Below are positions 39,788-49,368 of a stretch of DNA of 64,000 nt, piece after piece. Source of the DNA: Methanobrevibacter sp. V74 (lineage in GTDB: Archaea > Methanobacteriota > Methanobacteria > Methanobacteriales > Methanobacteriaceae); NCBI RefSeq assembly GCF_963082495.1, contig NZ_CAUJAN010000007.1:1-64000 (forward strand), in the 5' to 3' direction. Both the position numbers and the translations under genes were made by a program. Under the pieces are notes generated by a model. It saw nothing but the letters and a program-made list of their open reading frames with translations. It made no database searches and had not been told where the DNA came from. Every line of letters begins with the position of its first letter. The first letter of the stretch is position 1.

Positions 39788-42090
39788 GGGATGATTTAAA
39801 AATTGGCGTGTTTTTATGTGAGTGTGGAGGAAATATTTCAGATATCGTAGATTTGGATAAAGTTAGAGAGGCACTTGATGTTAGTTTTATTGGACAATTT
39901 GAAAATTTATGTTCTCTAAATGGTCGTAAAATCATAAGGGATGCAATATTTGACCATAATCTTGACCGTGTTGTAGTTGCAGCATGCTCACCGATAAGTC
40001 ATGAAAAAACATTCCAGGATTATGTAAAACCTTTAAATCCGTATTTTATGGATATGGCTAATATTCGTGAGCAATGCTCATGGGTACATGAGGATAATGA
40101 AAAAGCAACAGATAAAGCAATTAGTTTAATCAATGCTTCTATCGAAAAAGTAAAACAGTCCGATGCTGTAGATCCGATTTATTGCCAAACTCCAAAGGAA
40201 GTAGCAGTAATTGGCGGCGGAATAGCTGGAATGAATGCGGCACTATCTATTGCAAAACAGGGAACAAAAGTTACATTAATTGAACAATCTCCTTCAATTG
40301 GTGGACATATGGCTAAAATAGGTAAAGTATTCTCTCCAGTTAAAATTGCGGAAGAATGTGGAATGTGTCTTTTAAATCCAATATTGAATGAACTTGTCTG
40401 GAATGAAAATATTGAAGTACTGACCAATACGAAGGTTATTGAAGCGGATAGGCGTGCAGGTACTTATAATTTGATATTGGAAAAATCTCCGAGATATGTT
40501 GATACAGAAAAATGTATTTCATGCGGTAAATGTGCAGAAGTATGTGAAGTTGAAGTTCCAAATGACTGGAATGATAATTTATCTATGAGAAAGGCAATAT
40601 ACCGGCCATTTGGACAGTCTTATCCAGAAGCATATGTAATAGATATGGATAACTGCACAAAATGCAGTAATTGTGTTAAAGTATGTAATATGAAAGCTAT
40701 TAAGCTTAGAGGAAAATCAGAAAGAATACCTCTTCAAGTTGGTTCAATAATAGTTTCAACAGGTCATAAATTATTTGATATGGATAAAAGGCCGGAATAT
40801 GGATATGGTAGATATGATGATGTTATAACGCAATCTGAATTAGGCCGTATTACTGGTGTAAATGGCCCAACAAAAGGTAAACTCTTAAAAGCCAATGATG
40901 AAGTCCCAAAACGTGTTGTCATGATACAATGTGTAGGGTCTCGTGATGAAAAACCGGATGGGCATAGGTATTGTTCTAAAATATGCTGTACAGTTGCCTT
41001 AAAAAATGCAAATATTATTAAACATAAATATCCAGATACTGATGTTTTAATTTGCTATACTGATGTTAGAACTCCTGGAATGTTTGAAAAATACTATAAG
41101 CACACTCAGGAAAATGAAGTAAGGTTCTTACGCGGACGTCCGGGCGAGGTTGTTAAGAAAGGAGACAACTATATTGTAAGAACTGAAGATACTTTAAAAG
41201 GCGAATTTATAGAAATTGAAGCAGATATGGTAGTATTATCTACTGCTATGGAACCTTCAGAGGGGACTGAAGAGATTGCTGAAATTTTAAATATTGGAAC
41301 AACAGAAGATGGTTTCATTAAAGAATCACATCCAAAAATAAAACCGGTAGCTACTGATGTTCAAGGAGTATTTGTCTGTGGAACCGCTCATGAGCCAAAA
41401 GACATTACAGATTCGATTATGCAAGCAACAGCCGCAGCATCAAAAGTTGGGGAATACAACTATGGCGGTGTTGAAATTGAACCGTTTATTGCAGAAATTG
41501 ATATGGAACGCTGCATTGTTTGTGGGGAATGTATCCAACGTTGCAAGTATAAATCAATGAGCATTCAAAATGATGAGATTTATATTGATCCAATGAGTTG
41601 TACAGGTTGCGGAAAATGCCTTGTTGGATGCGCTCAAAGAGCTATTACAGTAAATGGTAATATTGATGAGAAGATCATGGCAACAATTAAAGGCATACTT
41701 GCAAATAAGAAAGCGGGTCAACGTATGATACTTGTTTTCTTAGATAACATTGGTTACACTGCTGCTGATAATATTGGGGTTAATAGGTTATCGTATCCGG
41801 AGTCTATTCATATTATTAAAGTCATCTCTGTAAATCGTGTAAGGCCAAAGCATATACATTATGCACTTGACAATGGTGCTGATGGAGTGTTTATTGGTGA
41901 GTTTCCAGGAGATTTAATGTATGATGAAGTTGAACGCAAGATTCAAGGGGTTAAAGATAGAATCGAAGAGTTGGGTGAGGATTCTGAAAGATTAACATTT
42001 TCAAAGGTATATATACCATACTTCTCAGGTCTTGCTCGCAAATTCAATGAGTTTGATGCAAAGATTGCTGAATTAGATGCATCTAAATAG
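39784..42090 (+). CDS. hdrA: Heterodisulfide reductase subunit A with a cysteine-free MvhD-like C-terminal domain
   Basis: The 768-residue protein has the HdrA N-terminus (GVFLCECGGN), an FAD-binding Rossmann fold (IGGGIAGMNAALSIAKQG, about 140) and CGMCLLNP. It also has four ferredoxin motifs, CISCGKCAEVC, CTKCSNCVKVC, CIVCGECIQRC and CTGCGKCLVGC. HdrA bifurcates electrons through FAD. It is about 100 residues longer than the usual HdrA. The extra C-terminus (about 640-750) aligns with MvhD, but the cysteines expected for its [2Fe-2S] cluster are replaced: VFLDNIGYTAAD for a CCNWCSY-type motif, and IGEFPGDLMY for a GCHxGDC-type motif. A fused MvhD domain also occurs in HdrA2-type proteins. 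The electron donor here is unknown. Confidence 0.9.
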   Translation: MRDDLKIGVFLCECGGNISDIVDLDKVREALDVSFIGQFENLCSLNGRKIIRDAIFDHNLDRVVVAACSPISHEKTFQDYVKPLNPYFMDMANIREQCSWVHEDNEKATDKAISLINASIEKVKQSDAVDPIYCQTPKEVAVIGGGIAGMNAALSIAKQGTKVTLIEQSPSIGGHMAKIGKVFSPVKIAEECGMCLLNPILNELVWNENIEVLTNTKVIEADRRAGTYNLILEKSPRYVDTEKCISCGKCAEVCEVEVPNDWNDNLSMRKAIYRPFGQSYPEAYVIDMDNCTKCSNCVKVCNMKAIKLRGKSERIPLQVGSIIVSTGHKLFDMDKRPEYGYGRYDDVITQSELGRITGVNGPTKGKLLKANDEVPKRVVMIQCVGSRDEKPDGHRYCSKICCTVALKNANIIKHKYPDTDVLICYTDVRTPGMFEKYYKHTQENEVRFLRGRPGEVVKKGDNYIVRTEDTLKGEFIEIEADMVVLSTAMEPSEGTEEIAEILNIGTTEDGFIKESHPKIKPVATDVQGVFVCGTAHEPKDITDSIMQATAAASKVGEYNYGGVEIEPFIAEIDMERCIVCGECIQRCKYKSMSIQNDEIYIDPMSCTGCGKCLVGCAQRAITVNGNIDEKIMATIKGILANKKAGQRMILVFLDNIGYTAADNIGVNRLSYPESIHIIKVISVNRVRPKHIHYALDNGADGVFIGEFPGDLMYDEVERKIQGVKDRIEELGEDSERLTFSKVYIPYFSGLARKFNEFDAKIAELDASK

Positions 42091-42153
42091 GTGTAAATGT
42101 TTTAAATGGGTTTTGGATTATGGTTTACTTTTTGGTTTTTCAAATGTTTTTCA

Positions 42154-43458
42154 AACCTTGTAGAAACCCTCTTCTAAAAAATTTGTATGGTTCTGTAAAT
42201 GTTATGTAATACATCTTTGAGTTTTGTTTCTTTATTCTGTAGTCTTGTATTTCTACTAAAATTAACGCCATTAAATCCTTCTTTTTATTACGGAAATCAC
42301 GCTTTCAACATTCATTCTTCGTGCATAGACATCATGCCAGAAGGATTGTAGTGCTATTTAATCTGTAATGTCCTGTTGTCGCACCTTTTTTTTAATGGTA
42401 TTTGGTCGAATGCTCCTACTTCTTCATTTTATGCATTTTTCTTATTTCTTCGGAAATCATATGGCTTTGTCTGCTAGTATGTAATAGGGGTTTGTATGGT
42501 ATTAATTGCCTAATTGAAGGTAATACGAATTGTGTATCATGTTTTGGACTTTTATTTGCTGCGTAATTTTAGGATCATTCGTGTGTCAACATTTGATTGC
42601 AATATTGGTTTTTAATGTAAGCATTTTCTGCATTTTCCCCTTATTTTTGCGTAATAATTGTTAGCATAGTCGCTTGTGTGTTCCTGTTCCATCCAATGGC
42701 AACTAATTTTACATTCTGATGGATGCATAAAAATTAATTAAGTCATTTAAATCTTTTAATTATGGTGTCTGACATTCTTTTACAAAGAATTTTTTTGAAT
42801 AGTTGTGAAGTGTGGTAGCTTATTAAGACCTAGGAATTTTCTTATTTTGTCCATGAGTTCCAAACATTCAATTATTTCGCGATAGGTTGTCTTTAAATAT
42901 AGGTTTTCATTGCTAAAATAGTGAATAATTGTGGGCTGATTGTACATAATAGATTGCCTGTAATCACAGGAATACTTTGGAAAAAATCCATTTGGAATAG
43001 TTATAGGTTAATTCAACAAAATTTTAACAACATATTTTTTCATGTTTAGCAATGGAAAAAATAGTTTTTTTCTTCTTGAGTTTCATTTGTTAATTTTAAG
43101 TCCAAAATCCGAAAGGTTTAACTGTCTTGAATTCAAATAATAATATGGAAATATTTTATTTTTGTCTTCATATTAATATATATTCTCCATTTTACTATAT
43201 ATAGTTATTTATCGCATAATTTGGATAATAGTAAGTTATATTTCAAGTGTAAAAAAAATTAAAGCAATTAAATCGCTTAAAATTAAAATCTAAGCATTTT
43301 TGGAAAAATTTTTTTGCTAAGTACATGTTCAAGTGAAAAATAATAATGAATTAAAAACATGTTAAAATTAAAAATAAAGAATCTATATGGCTTATTTAGA
43401 CAAAACAACTAAATAAATTCGATGTTACCATAAATTTTGATATGGTTTCTACAAGGTT
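42154..43458 (-). mobile_element. Decayed IS element with a fragmented transposase
   Basis: A 15-bp inverted repeat (AACCTTGTAGAAACC at 42154-42168 and its complement at 43444-43458) brackets about 1.3 kb. On the minus strand, broken reading frames retain transposase-like pieces. The clearest is MNVESVISVIKRR with downstream LQNKETKLKDVLHNIYRTIQ (about 42320-42180), which resembles the C-terminus of DDE transposases such as IS5-type. The gene is riddled with stops and frameshifts. No target duplication was found, so the outer limits are less sure than for the 31362 element. Confidence 0.6.
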
Positions 43459-43791
43459 AATTTAATAAAAAATAGTTTAAAATTGAACAGAAGCTAAAAC
43501 TCGATAATTTCTGCCAACACTCAAAATTTAGTTTTATATAACCTGGATAATTTGTTTTATAAATATTTATATAAATGTTCTAAACAAATAGTTTATTAAC
43601 ACAATAATTATTTATAGTAATATATTATAAAATAATGGATTGTATTAAATATTGTATAATTAAGTTTACATAATGGTGGCTTAATTCATTGATGAAACAT
43701 TAGAAATATTATTTTATCATCCTAATTTTTTAATATAATTATTTGTATAATTCTAATAAATTATATTATAAATTTGTTATTGGGGAATAAT
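43459..43791. other. AT-rich leader region without a gene
   Basis: These 333 bases separate the decayed IS from the MsvR-like gene. They are extremely AT-rich with several TATA-like stretches, for example TATATTATAAAATAA near 43620-43634. They probably contain the promoter of the regulator. I see no ORF, RNA gene or clear palindrome. Confidence 0.4.
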
Positions 43792-44565
43792 ATGATAAGA
43801 GATGAATCCATACAATTGTGGATGGGTAATAAAAATAAGGAAAAAGATGACGGCTCTTTAGACATTAGTCTGATTAGAAGTCCTACAAAATACGAAATTA
43901 TACGATTATTAAATAATAATGAGTTAAGTTTCGAAGAGATTGTAAAAAATACTTCAAAATCGAAACCAACAATTTCAATGCATCTTAAAAGCTTAAGAGA
44001 AGAGGGCATTGTAAAATATAAAATGGATCCGTCAGATAATCGTAAAAAAATTTTTTATTTATGTGCAGATATCATTGGCAATGTAAATGCAAATAGACAT
44101 GTTCATGTTAAAGAGAACCAAACCAAATTGTTAATTGAAGACTTTATTGAAAATGGTGATGTGGAATATACATTAATGCTAGTTCATTCATTCAAATCAA
44201 TTCTTCAAGAATTTGGTATTGAAATGGAATATATTCTAACTTCAATTGGAAATCATATGGGGGTATATTTATTTGAAACTCTCTATGATAAAGATTTCAA
44301 TAGATTTCAATCAAATATCATCCAATATTGGAAAGACAATAATCTAGGTTTGCTTCAATTTGAACTTAATGATAATATTCAAATTGTCTGTTATGATTGT
44401 TTTGAATGTTATAATTTACCTAAAACTGGAAAACCCGAATGTTATTTGGAAGTTGGAATGTTTGAAACATTGTTTTCTAAATATTTCAATCATGAAGCTT
44501 CTGTTACTGAAATTAAATGTTATTCCATGGGCGATGATTATTGTGCTTTTGAAGTGGAAATTTAA
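43792..44565 (+). CDS. MsvR-like regulator, second copy
   Basis: The 257-residue product is a clear paralogue of the protein at 15217-15972. Its ArsR-type helix region matches closely (SPTKYEIIRLLNNNELSFEE, KPTISMHLKSLREEGIVKYK, DPSDNRKKIF). Its V4R domain has the same cysteines (CYDCFECYN, PECY, EIKCYSMGDDYCAFEV). The family includes the redox-responsive MsvR of methanogens. ATG 43792 is preceded by GGGG; a TTG at 43774 is a weaker alternative. It converges on comE, so any link to coenzyme M genes is by position only. Confidence 0.8.
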   Translation: MIRDESIQLWMGNKNKEKDDGSLDISLIRSPTKYEIIRLLNNNELSFEEIVKNTSKSKPTISMHLKSLREEGIVKYKMDPSDNRKKIFYLCADIIGNVNANRHVHVKENQTKLLIEDFIENGDVEYTLMLVHSFKSILQEFGIEMEYILTSIGNHMGVYLFETLYDKDFNRFQSNIIQYWKDNNLGLLQFELNDNIQIVCYDCFECYNLPKTGKPECYLEVGMFETLFSKYFNHEASVTEIKCYSMGDDYCAFEVEI

Positions 44566-44621
44566 GTTAACGTTTTAATTATTTTTAAAACATAACTTCT
44601 TTATTTTTTTAAAATTAACAT

Positions 44622-45158
44622 TCATATGGATTTCATAAATCTTTCTTTAATTGTAATCGGGTCTATATCAATTATCGGTGCTTTAGAATTTCCTTCTTCA
44701 GTTCTATATACAATAAAACTTGCATCTTCACTTTTGATAAATTCTTTTAAATCGATATCCTCATAATAATGACTATTTTTAAATCCAACGCCTCTTGCAA
44801 TATCAACAAGGTCAACTACTTGTGCATATGTGTCTTGATTGCCAGTAGATCCATATGCTCCATTGTCAATAACAATCCAGGTTAGATTAGAAGGATTATT
44901 TGCAAATACAGTTACAAGTGAGCCCATATTCATTAAAAGAGACCCATCACCATCAATAACAACAATATCATCATAAGGATGAGCTAATGCCAGTCCAAGT
45001 CCAATTGATGAGGCAAGACCCATTGAACCAATCATATAAAAGTTTTTAGATCGGTCATCTATTTCATATAACTCCCTTGATGGAAATCCAATATTACAAA
45101 TGACCAATTCTTCATCGATATTTTCCATAATATCTTTAATAGCTTCATATCTTGCCAT
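44622..45158 (-). CDS. comE: Sulfopyruvate decarboxylase beta subunit
   Basis: With ComD this subunit forms a thiamine-diphosphate enzyme that decarboxylates sulfopyruvate to sulfoacetaldehyde in coenzyme M synthesis. The 178-residue protein contains the TPP-binding motif GDGSLLMNMG...VIDNG (about 74-105), with GSMGLASSIGLGLALAHP before it. It starts 4 bases after the stop of comD, so the two are an operon. In some methanogens the two subunits are fused; here they are separate. Confidence 0.92.
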   Translation of the reverse strand: MARYEAIKDIMENIDEELVICNIGFPSRELYEIDDRSKNFYMIGSMGLASSIGLGLALAHPYDDIVVIDGDGSLLMNMGSLVTVFANNPSNLTWIVIDNGAYGSTGNQDTYAQVVDLVDIARGVGFKNSHYYEDIDLKEFIKSEDASFIVYRTEEGNSKAPIIDIDPITIKERFMKSI

Positions 45159-45162
45159 AGTA

Positions 45163-45654
45163 TCACCAATATTTGATCTCTAATAATATGCTGACGGGTT
45201 TTCCTTCTTCTTCAGAAAATTCCCAAGATAATCTAACGTCATTATAAGCGGCTTCAGGAGTGACTGGTGTGAAGAAATTAAAATTCATTGCTTCAAGTAT
45301 TCTTGAAGTTGATTCACCCATAGGAACTTGACCAACTATATTTTCACCTTCAGTTCCACGATGGCTCATTATCATCAGTAATGGAAATTCATATAACTCC
45401 ATTAATGATTTAAGTGCATTTATTGAATTGCCAAATCCGGAGTTTTGCATTAAAATAGCTGTATGTTTGCCACCGAGATAAGCTCCAGCACATATTCCAA
45501 TTCCTTCCTCCTCACGTGTAACTGGAATGTGGGTAATTTCAGGGTCATCATCAATCATATTTAATAATTTTGATAAGTTTACACAGGGAACACTAACAAT
45601 AAAATCGATTCCTGCATCTTTAAGACCATTATAAATAGCTTCACTACTATCCAT
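45163..45654 (-). CDS. comD: Sulfopyruvate decarboxylase alpha subunit
   Basis: This is the 163-residue pyrimidine-binding subunit of the ComDE decarboxylase. It shows the N-terminal TPP-enzyme pattern with [35 protein letters not shown] containing the catalytic Glu, and [14 protein letters not shown]. It is first in the comDE operon and transcribed away from cofH, with a 103-base divergent promoter region between them. Confidence 0.92.
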   Translation of the reverse strand: MDSSEAIYNGLKDAGIDFIVSVPCVNLSKLLNMIDDDPEITHIPVTREEEGIGICAGAYLGGKHTAILMQNSGFGNSINALKSLMELYEFPLLMIMSHRGTEGENIVGQVPMGESTSRILEAMNFNFFTPVTPEAAYNDVRLSWEFSEEEGKPVSILLEIKYW

Positions 45655-45757
45655 TTCATATCACTTTTTAAATTTTATATAGTAATTTATCTTAAATACT
45701 ATAAAAAACTATTCAAACATAGTAAAGTTTTTATTTATTTAACCCTAATATACAATC

Positions 45758-46900
45758 ATGTTTAGCAAACTTCCGATATCTAGTAAAACGGAAAAGATTT
45801 TAACAAAATCTTTAGATGAAGCCATTACAGTTGAAGAAGCAAATCATTTAATGAATATAAAAGGAACTGATTTATATCCTTTACTTGCAACTGCGGATTA
45901 TTTACGCCATGAAATTGCTGGTGATGATGTAACATTCATCAATAACTGCAATATTAACTTTACTAACATCTGCACTGTTAGATGTGGTTTTTGCGCATTT
46001 GGAAAAGATGCAGGTGATCCAGAGGCATATATATTAAATGATGAGCAAATTTTGACAAAAGCTCAGGGAGCGGTTGAAAAAGGAGCTCATGAATTTTGTT
46101 TGATGGGTGGTGTTCTTCCAGATGCGGATATTGAGTATTATGAGCATCTACTTAGATTGTTGAAAGGGGAGTATCCGAATGTAATGATTCATGGATTTTC
46201 ACCAACAATGATTAATGATGCATGTACTGTATCGGGAATAAATATTGCAGAAGGTTGTGAAAGATTATGTGATGCTGGTCTTGATACATTGCCCGGAACT
46301 GCTGCTGAGATATTAACTGACCGTTCAAGAGAAATAATCTGTCCAGAAAAGGTTAATGTACAAGAATGGATTGACATTGTAAAAACTGCTCATGAGGTTG
46401 GAATTCCAGGTTCAGCAACAATTATGTATGGACATGTGGAGACTTTAAAAGAAAGAGTAGAACATATTGATATCATTCGCAGATTACAAGAAGAAACTCA
46501 TGGTTTTACTGAGTTTATTCCAATGACATTTATGCATGAGTATTCTCCAATCTTTTTAGAAGGCCAGTCAAATCTTGGAGCTAGTGGAATTGAAGATTTG
46601 AAATTATATGCAGTTTCCAGATTAATGCTTAGAGATTTAATCCCAAATATCCAAGTTTCCTGGGTTAAGATGGGTTTTAGATTTGCACATGTGGCTCTCA
46701 CAGCAGGCACTAATGATTTAGGCGGAACTCTTGGAGGGGACGAATTGTCTGAAGCCTCCGGTGCTCCTGATGGTGTTGAAGCATCAATTGAAACATTAGA
46801 GGGCATGGTTAGAGATCTTGGAAGAAATCCGGTTGAGAGAAACTCCAAGTATACTGAATTTTATCCAATTAATAAAGGCATAGAAATGCCTACATTATAG
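45758..46900 (+). CDS. cofH: FO synthase subunit 2, radical SAM
   Basis: CofH joins 5-amino-6-ribitylamino-uracil to a tyrosine-derived radical on the way to FO, the chromophore of coenzyme F420. The 380-residue protein has the radical SAM cysteines CTVRCGFCAF (about 72-81), GGVLPDADIEYYEHLLR, IHGFSPTM and AGLDTLPGTAAEIL, all typical of CofH rather than CofG. The next gene overlaps or follows directly, suggesting cotranscription with the kinase-like gene. Confidence 0.92.
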   Translation: MFSKLPISSKTEKILTKSLDEAITVEEANHLMNIKGTDLYPLLATADYLRHEIAGDDVTFINNCNINFTNICTVRCGFCAFGKDAGDPEAYILNDEQILTKAQGAVEKGAHEFCLMGGVLPDADIEYYEHLLRLLKGEYPNVMIHGFSPTMINDACTVSGINIAEGCERLCDAGLDTLPGTAAEILTDRSREIICPEKVNVQEWIDIVKTAHEVGIPGSATIMYGHVETLKERVEHIDIIRRLQEETHGFTEFIPMTFMHEYSPIFLEGQSNLGASGIEDLKLYAVSRLMLRDLIPNIQVSWVKMGFRFAHVALTAGTNDLGGTLGGDELSEASGAPDGVEASIETLEGMVRDLGRNPVERNSKYTEFYPINKGIEMPTL

Positions 46901-46909
46901 GTGCTTAAA

Positions 46910-47482
46910 TTGAAGAAGTTTATTGTTATCGATGGGTTAGATGGGTCTGGAAAAGATACACAAGTTAATTTATTGGCTGAAGCTTATAAAAAACATGGAA
47001 AAAGTGTTGTTGTTAGATCCCATCCATGTTGTGATAATAAGTTTGGTCGCAAATCAAAACTTGCACTTCAAAAACAAGGCAAAATCAATAAAATTAAAGC
47101 AACGGTTTATTTTGGTCTTGATGCAATCAGATCTGTTCATATCTATTATTATAAAAAAAATTGTGATGTTTTAATCTTTTCTAGATATATATTGGCGGTT
47201 ATGTATCTTCCAAATGGTATAAATTCACTTGTTTATAAAATTGTTGCTTTTATTCTTCCAACTTCTGATTGCATGTTCTTTTTAGACATTACGCCGGAAG
47301 AATCACTTAGGCGTATTGATACACGTCAGGAAGAGCTTGAAATGTTTGAAAATATTGATTCCTTACGTGAAAATAGAGAAAGATCACGTAAATTTACATA
47401 TAATTGGAATGTTGTTTCAGCAGATGATGCGCCTGATGTAATTTCACAAAAAATAAAAGACATATGTTTCCAAACTGATTAG
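46910..47482 (+). CDS. Thymidylate-kinase-like P-loop kinase
   Basis: The 190-residue protein has an N-terminal P-loop IDGLDGSGKDTQ (about 6-17) and the LID-like region LDITPEESLRRIDTRQEELEMFE, as in dTMP kinases. It lacks the usual DR[YF] after the P-loop region; a SRYILA sequence is found instead. The exact nucleoside monophosphate substrate is therefore uncertain. I prefer TTG 46910, since TAGGTG six bases upstream would serve as the ribosome binding site. GTG 46901, directly after the cofH stop, is the alternative. It ends one base before a convergent gene. Confidence 0.7.
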   Translation: MKKFIVIDGLDGSGKDTQVNLLAEAYKKHGKSVVVRSHPCCDNKFGRKSKLALQKQGKINKIKATVYFGLDAIRSVHIYYYKKNCDVLIFSRYILAVMYLPNGINSLVYKIVAFILPTSDCMFFLDITPEESLRRIDTRQEELEMFENIDSLRENRERSRKFTYNWNVVSADDAPDVISQKIKDICFQTD

Positions 47483-47483
47483 A

Positions 47484-47741
47484 TTATAATACTTCCTTTA
47501 TCCCATCACTTGTTATAATCATCAATGAGTTTAAGTTTTCTAAAACAAGTGAAACAATCGGATGGGTCTGAATATCCTTATGCATGAATATTATTTCTTT
47601 TTCTACAATATCAATCCAATTAACATGATAAACTACCACTCCATTAACAATTAAACCCAAATACTCAGGTACGAATCTGTTTTCATCTATTTCTTCAAAG
47701 TAAGGATTTTTTCTCAATATCTCTCTTAAAACATTTTCCAT
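47484..47741 (-). CDS. Small hypothetical protein in the priS operon
   Basis: This 85-residue protein is not one I recognise. It is soluble and mixed alpha/beta: NPYFEEIDENRFVPEYLGLI, VVYHVNWIDIVEKEIIF, IITSDGIKEVL. ATG 47741 follows GGTG and lies one base after the stop of priS, so it is almost certainly cotranscribed with it. A longer form from 47798 would overlap priS. A role linked to primase is possible but only from position. Confidence 0.6.
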   Translation of the reverse strand: MENVLREILRKNPYFEEIDENRFVPEYLGLIVNGVVVYHVNWIDIVEKEIIFMHKDIQTHPIVSLVLENLNSLMIITSDGIKEVL

Positions 47742-47742
47742 A

Positions 47743-48720
47743 TTATACACCTTTTCTCTCATATACAAACTCAGGCACTGCCTTATCAAAAGGATCAAAG
47801 CTTTCTCTATTTTTAACTTCCATACATTTCATGCTTACTTTGGAGTGTAGCGATGAAGGCAATCTCAAAATTCTTTTAAGGTCAATTGATACTTTTGCAT
47901 CAATTGTTGCAAGATTAACTCTTGCCATAGATTCAACAAGGTTTTTATATCTTCTAGGTCCGATATCTCTTTTAAATAAACCCCAATTATTGTTTTTCAA
48001 GTGGTGTCTTGAAGATATTATGTCTTTCATTAATTTAGGATTTATTCCATCTATTTTTTCATTACCTACTAAATGGAGGATATTAAATTTAACTTTATCG
48101 GTAAATATCTTTGAATAACCTATAGGTATTGTGAAATGCTCAAAATTAAATCCCTGAGGAGATACTTCTGAGTTCATAAACTGTGATTTTGGAACTTCAG
48201 CACCTGCAGCGTATTTTAAAACTTCAGATCTAAGTTCACTATTTGCAAGCATCATTTCTTCATCAAGAATTCTTATATGGTATCCTCTTCCGGAGTATAT
48301 TAAATGAATGTTTTTCAATCCTAAATCAGATTCTAAAGTATCAATTAATGTATTTACTATTTCTAAAGCTTCCCCAAGACAAATTTCGCATACTCCATTA
48401 CATTGACATGATCTAATCGGTATGTCTTTTGCATCTACATCGAAAACATATTCCGCCTTTAACCAATCTTCACGACGGCGAGGGTTATTATAAAAAGCTA
48501 CTGAAATATAAGCTGCAAATGGTGCTTTATACCTTAAGAATTTCCTTAATGATTCACTTCCTTTAAAAACTTTATATCTGTCATTTGGTCCTCTGCCGTT
48601 GTGGTCGAAACCAAACTCTCTTTTTCTGATATCATTTGAAATGAAGTCAGGCAAATCTTTAGGATCCCATTCTTCACGATAGTATTGTCTTCGCTCTTTT
48701 ATTGTAGCTTTAGAAAACAT
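47743..48720 (-). CDS. priS: DNA primase catalytic subunit
   Basis: PriS makes RNA primers for DNA replication. The 325-residue protein has the catalytic acidic motif FDVDAKD (about 98-104), the zinc knuckle SCQCNGVCEICL (about 109-120) and SGRGYHIRILDEEM (about 145-158), which together identify archaeal/eukaryotic-type small primase subunits. The large subunit is encoded about 1.2 kb away on the same strand (49874-51211), with two plus-strand genes between them. Confidence 0.93.
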   Translation of the reverse strand: MFSKATIKERRQYYREEWDPKDLPDFISNDIRKREFGFDHNGRGPNDRYKVFKGSESLRKFLRYKAPFAAYISVAFYNNPRRREDWLKAEYVFDVDAKDIPIRSCQCNGVCEICLGEALEIVNTLIDTLESDLGLKNIHLIYSGRGYHIRILDEEMMLANSELRSEVLKYAAGAEVPKSQFMNSEVSPQGFNFEHFTIPIGYSKIFTDKVKFNILHLVGNEKIDGINPKLMKDIISSRHHLKNNNWGLFKRDIGPRRYKNLVESMARVNLATIDAKVSIDLKRILRLPSSLHSKVSMKCMEVKNRESFDPFDKAVPEFVYERKGV

Positions 48721-48837
48721 GATTATAATTATATTTTTAAAGTATTTATTTATTGGGTAAGTGCGATTTTGTGTATTGTAATGTTTTTATATTACCTAAA
48801 ATATAAGTTACATTGAGGTAAAATTATAGGTGTATTC

Positions 48838-49328
48838 ATGTTTTTAACAATTACTTTATCAATAATTATAATGTTTGCAGTTGTTTTAATGATAGTGTCT
48901 GGAGTGGATTTTATCCAGAACAAAAGACTTTTCACATCAGCTCCTCAAGATATCCAAGATGCAATAGTCCCAGATAATGAACGATTTAGAGGGGCTCATT
49001 TAATTGGTTGGATTTTAGATATCCTTTCAGTTCTCATTATTATTTTTTCTATATTATATGCATTTATTGATGGAATCAATCATAACTGGAAATTCTGCAG
49101 ATTTTCATAAGGTTTTTAGTCATGCTATGGGCTTATAAAATATTTGATATAATATTCCTGGATTGGTTTTTATTAACCAAAACACATTTTTATCAGCATT
49201 ATTTTCCTGAAACCAGAGATTGTAAAAGTTTTAAGCAATATGGATTTAATAAAAAACAGCAAATCATGAAATTGATCCTATTTCCATTTATTGCTTTAAT
49301 ATTTGCAGGAATAGCAACATTATTTTAA
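48838..49328 (+). pseudogene. Membrane protein gene split by a frameshift
   Basis: The first frame (48838-49110) encodes about 90 residues with hydrophobic helices TLSIIIMFAVVLMIVSGVDF and GWILDILSVLIIIFSILYAF. It stops in a run of unrelated residues. From about 49085 the next frame reads LQIFIRFLVMLWAYKIFDII and continues to 49328 with KLILFPFIALIFAGIATLF. A single-base change near 49085-49100 would give one membrane protein of about 160 residues with at least four helices. It could alternatively be two small genes, as a possible ATG lies at 49122. The family is not recognised. Confidence 0.55.
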
Positions 49329-49368
49329 ATTCAATAATTTTAATATCTATTAAAAGGAATATTATCAT

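Noticed and set aside
45758-46900. CofG or a MqnC-type radical SAM enzyme instead of CofH
   Set aside because: The cysteine spacing and surrounding motifs match CofH, and the methanogen context favours F420 synthesis.
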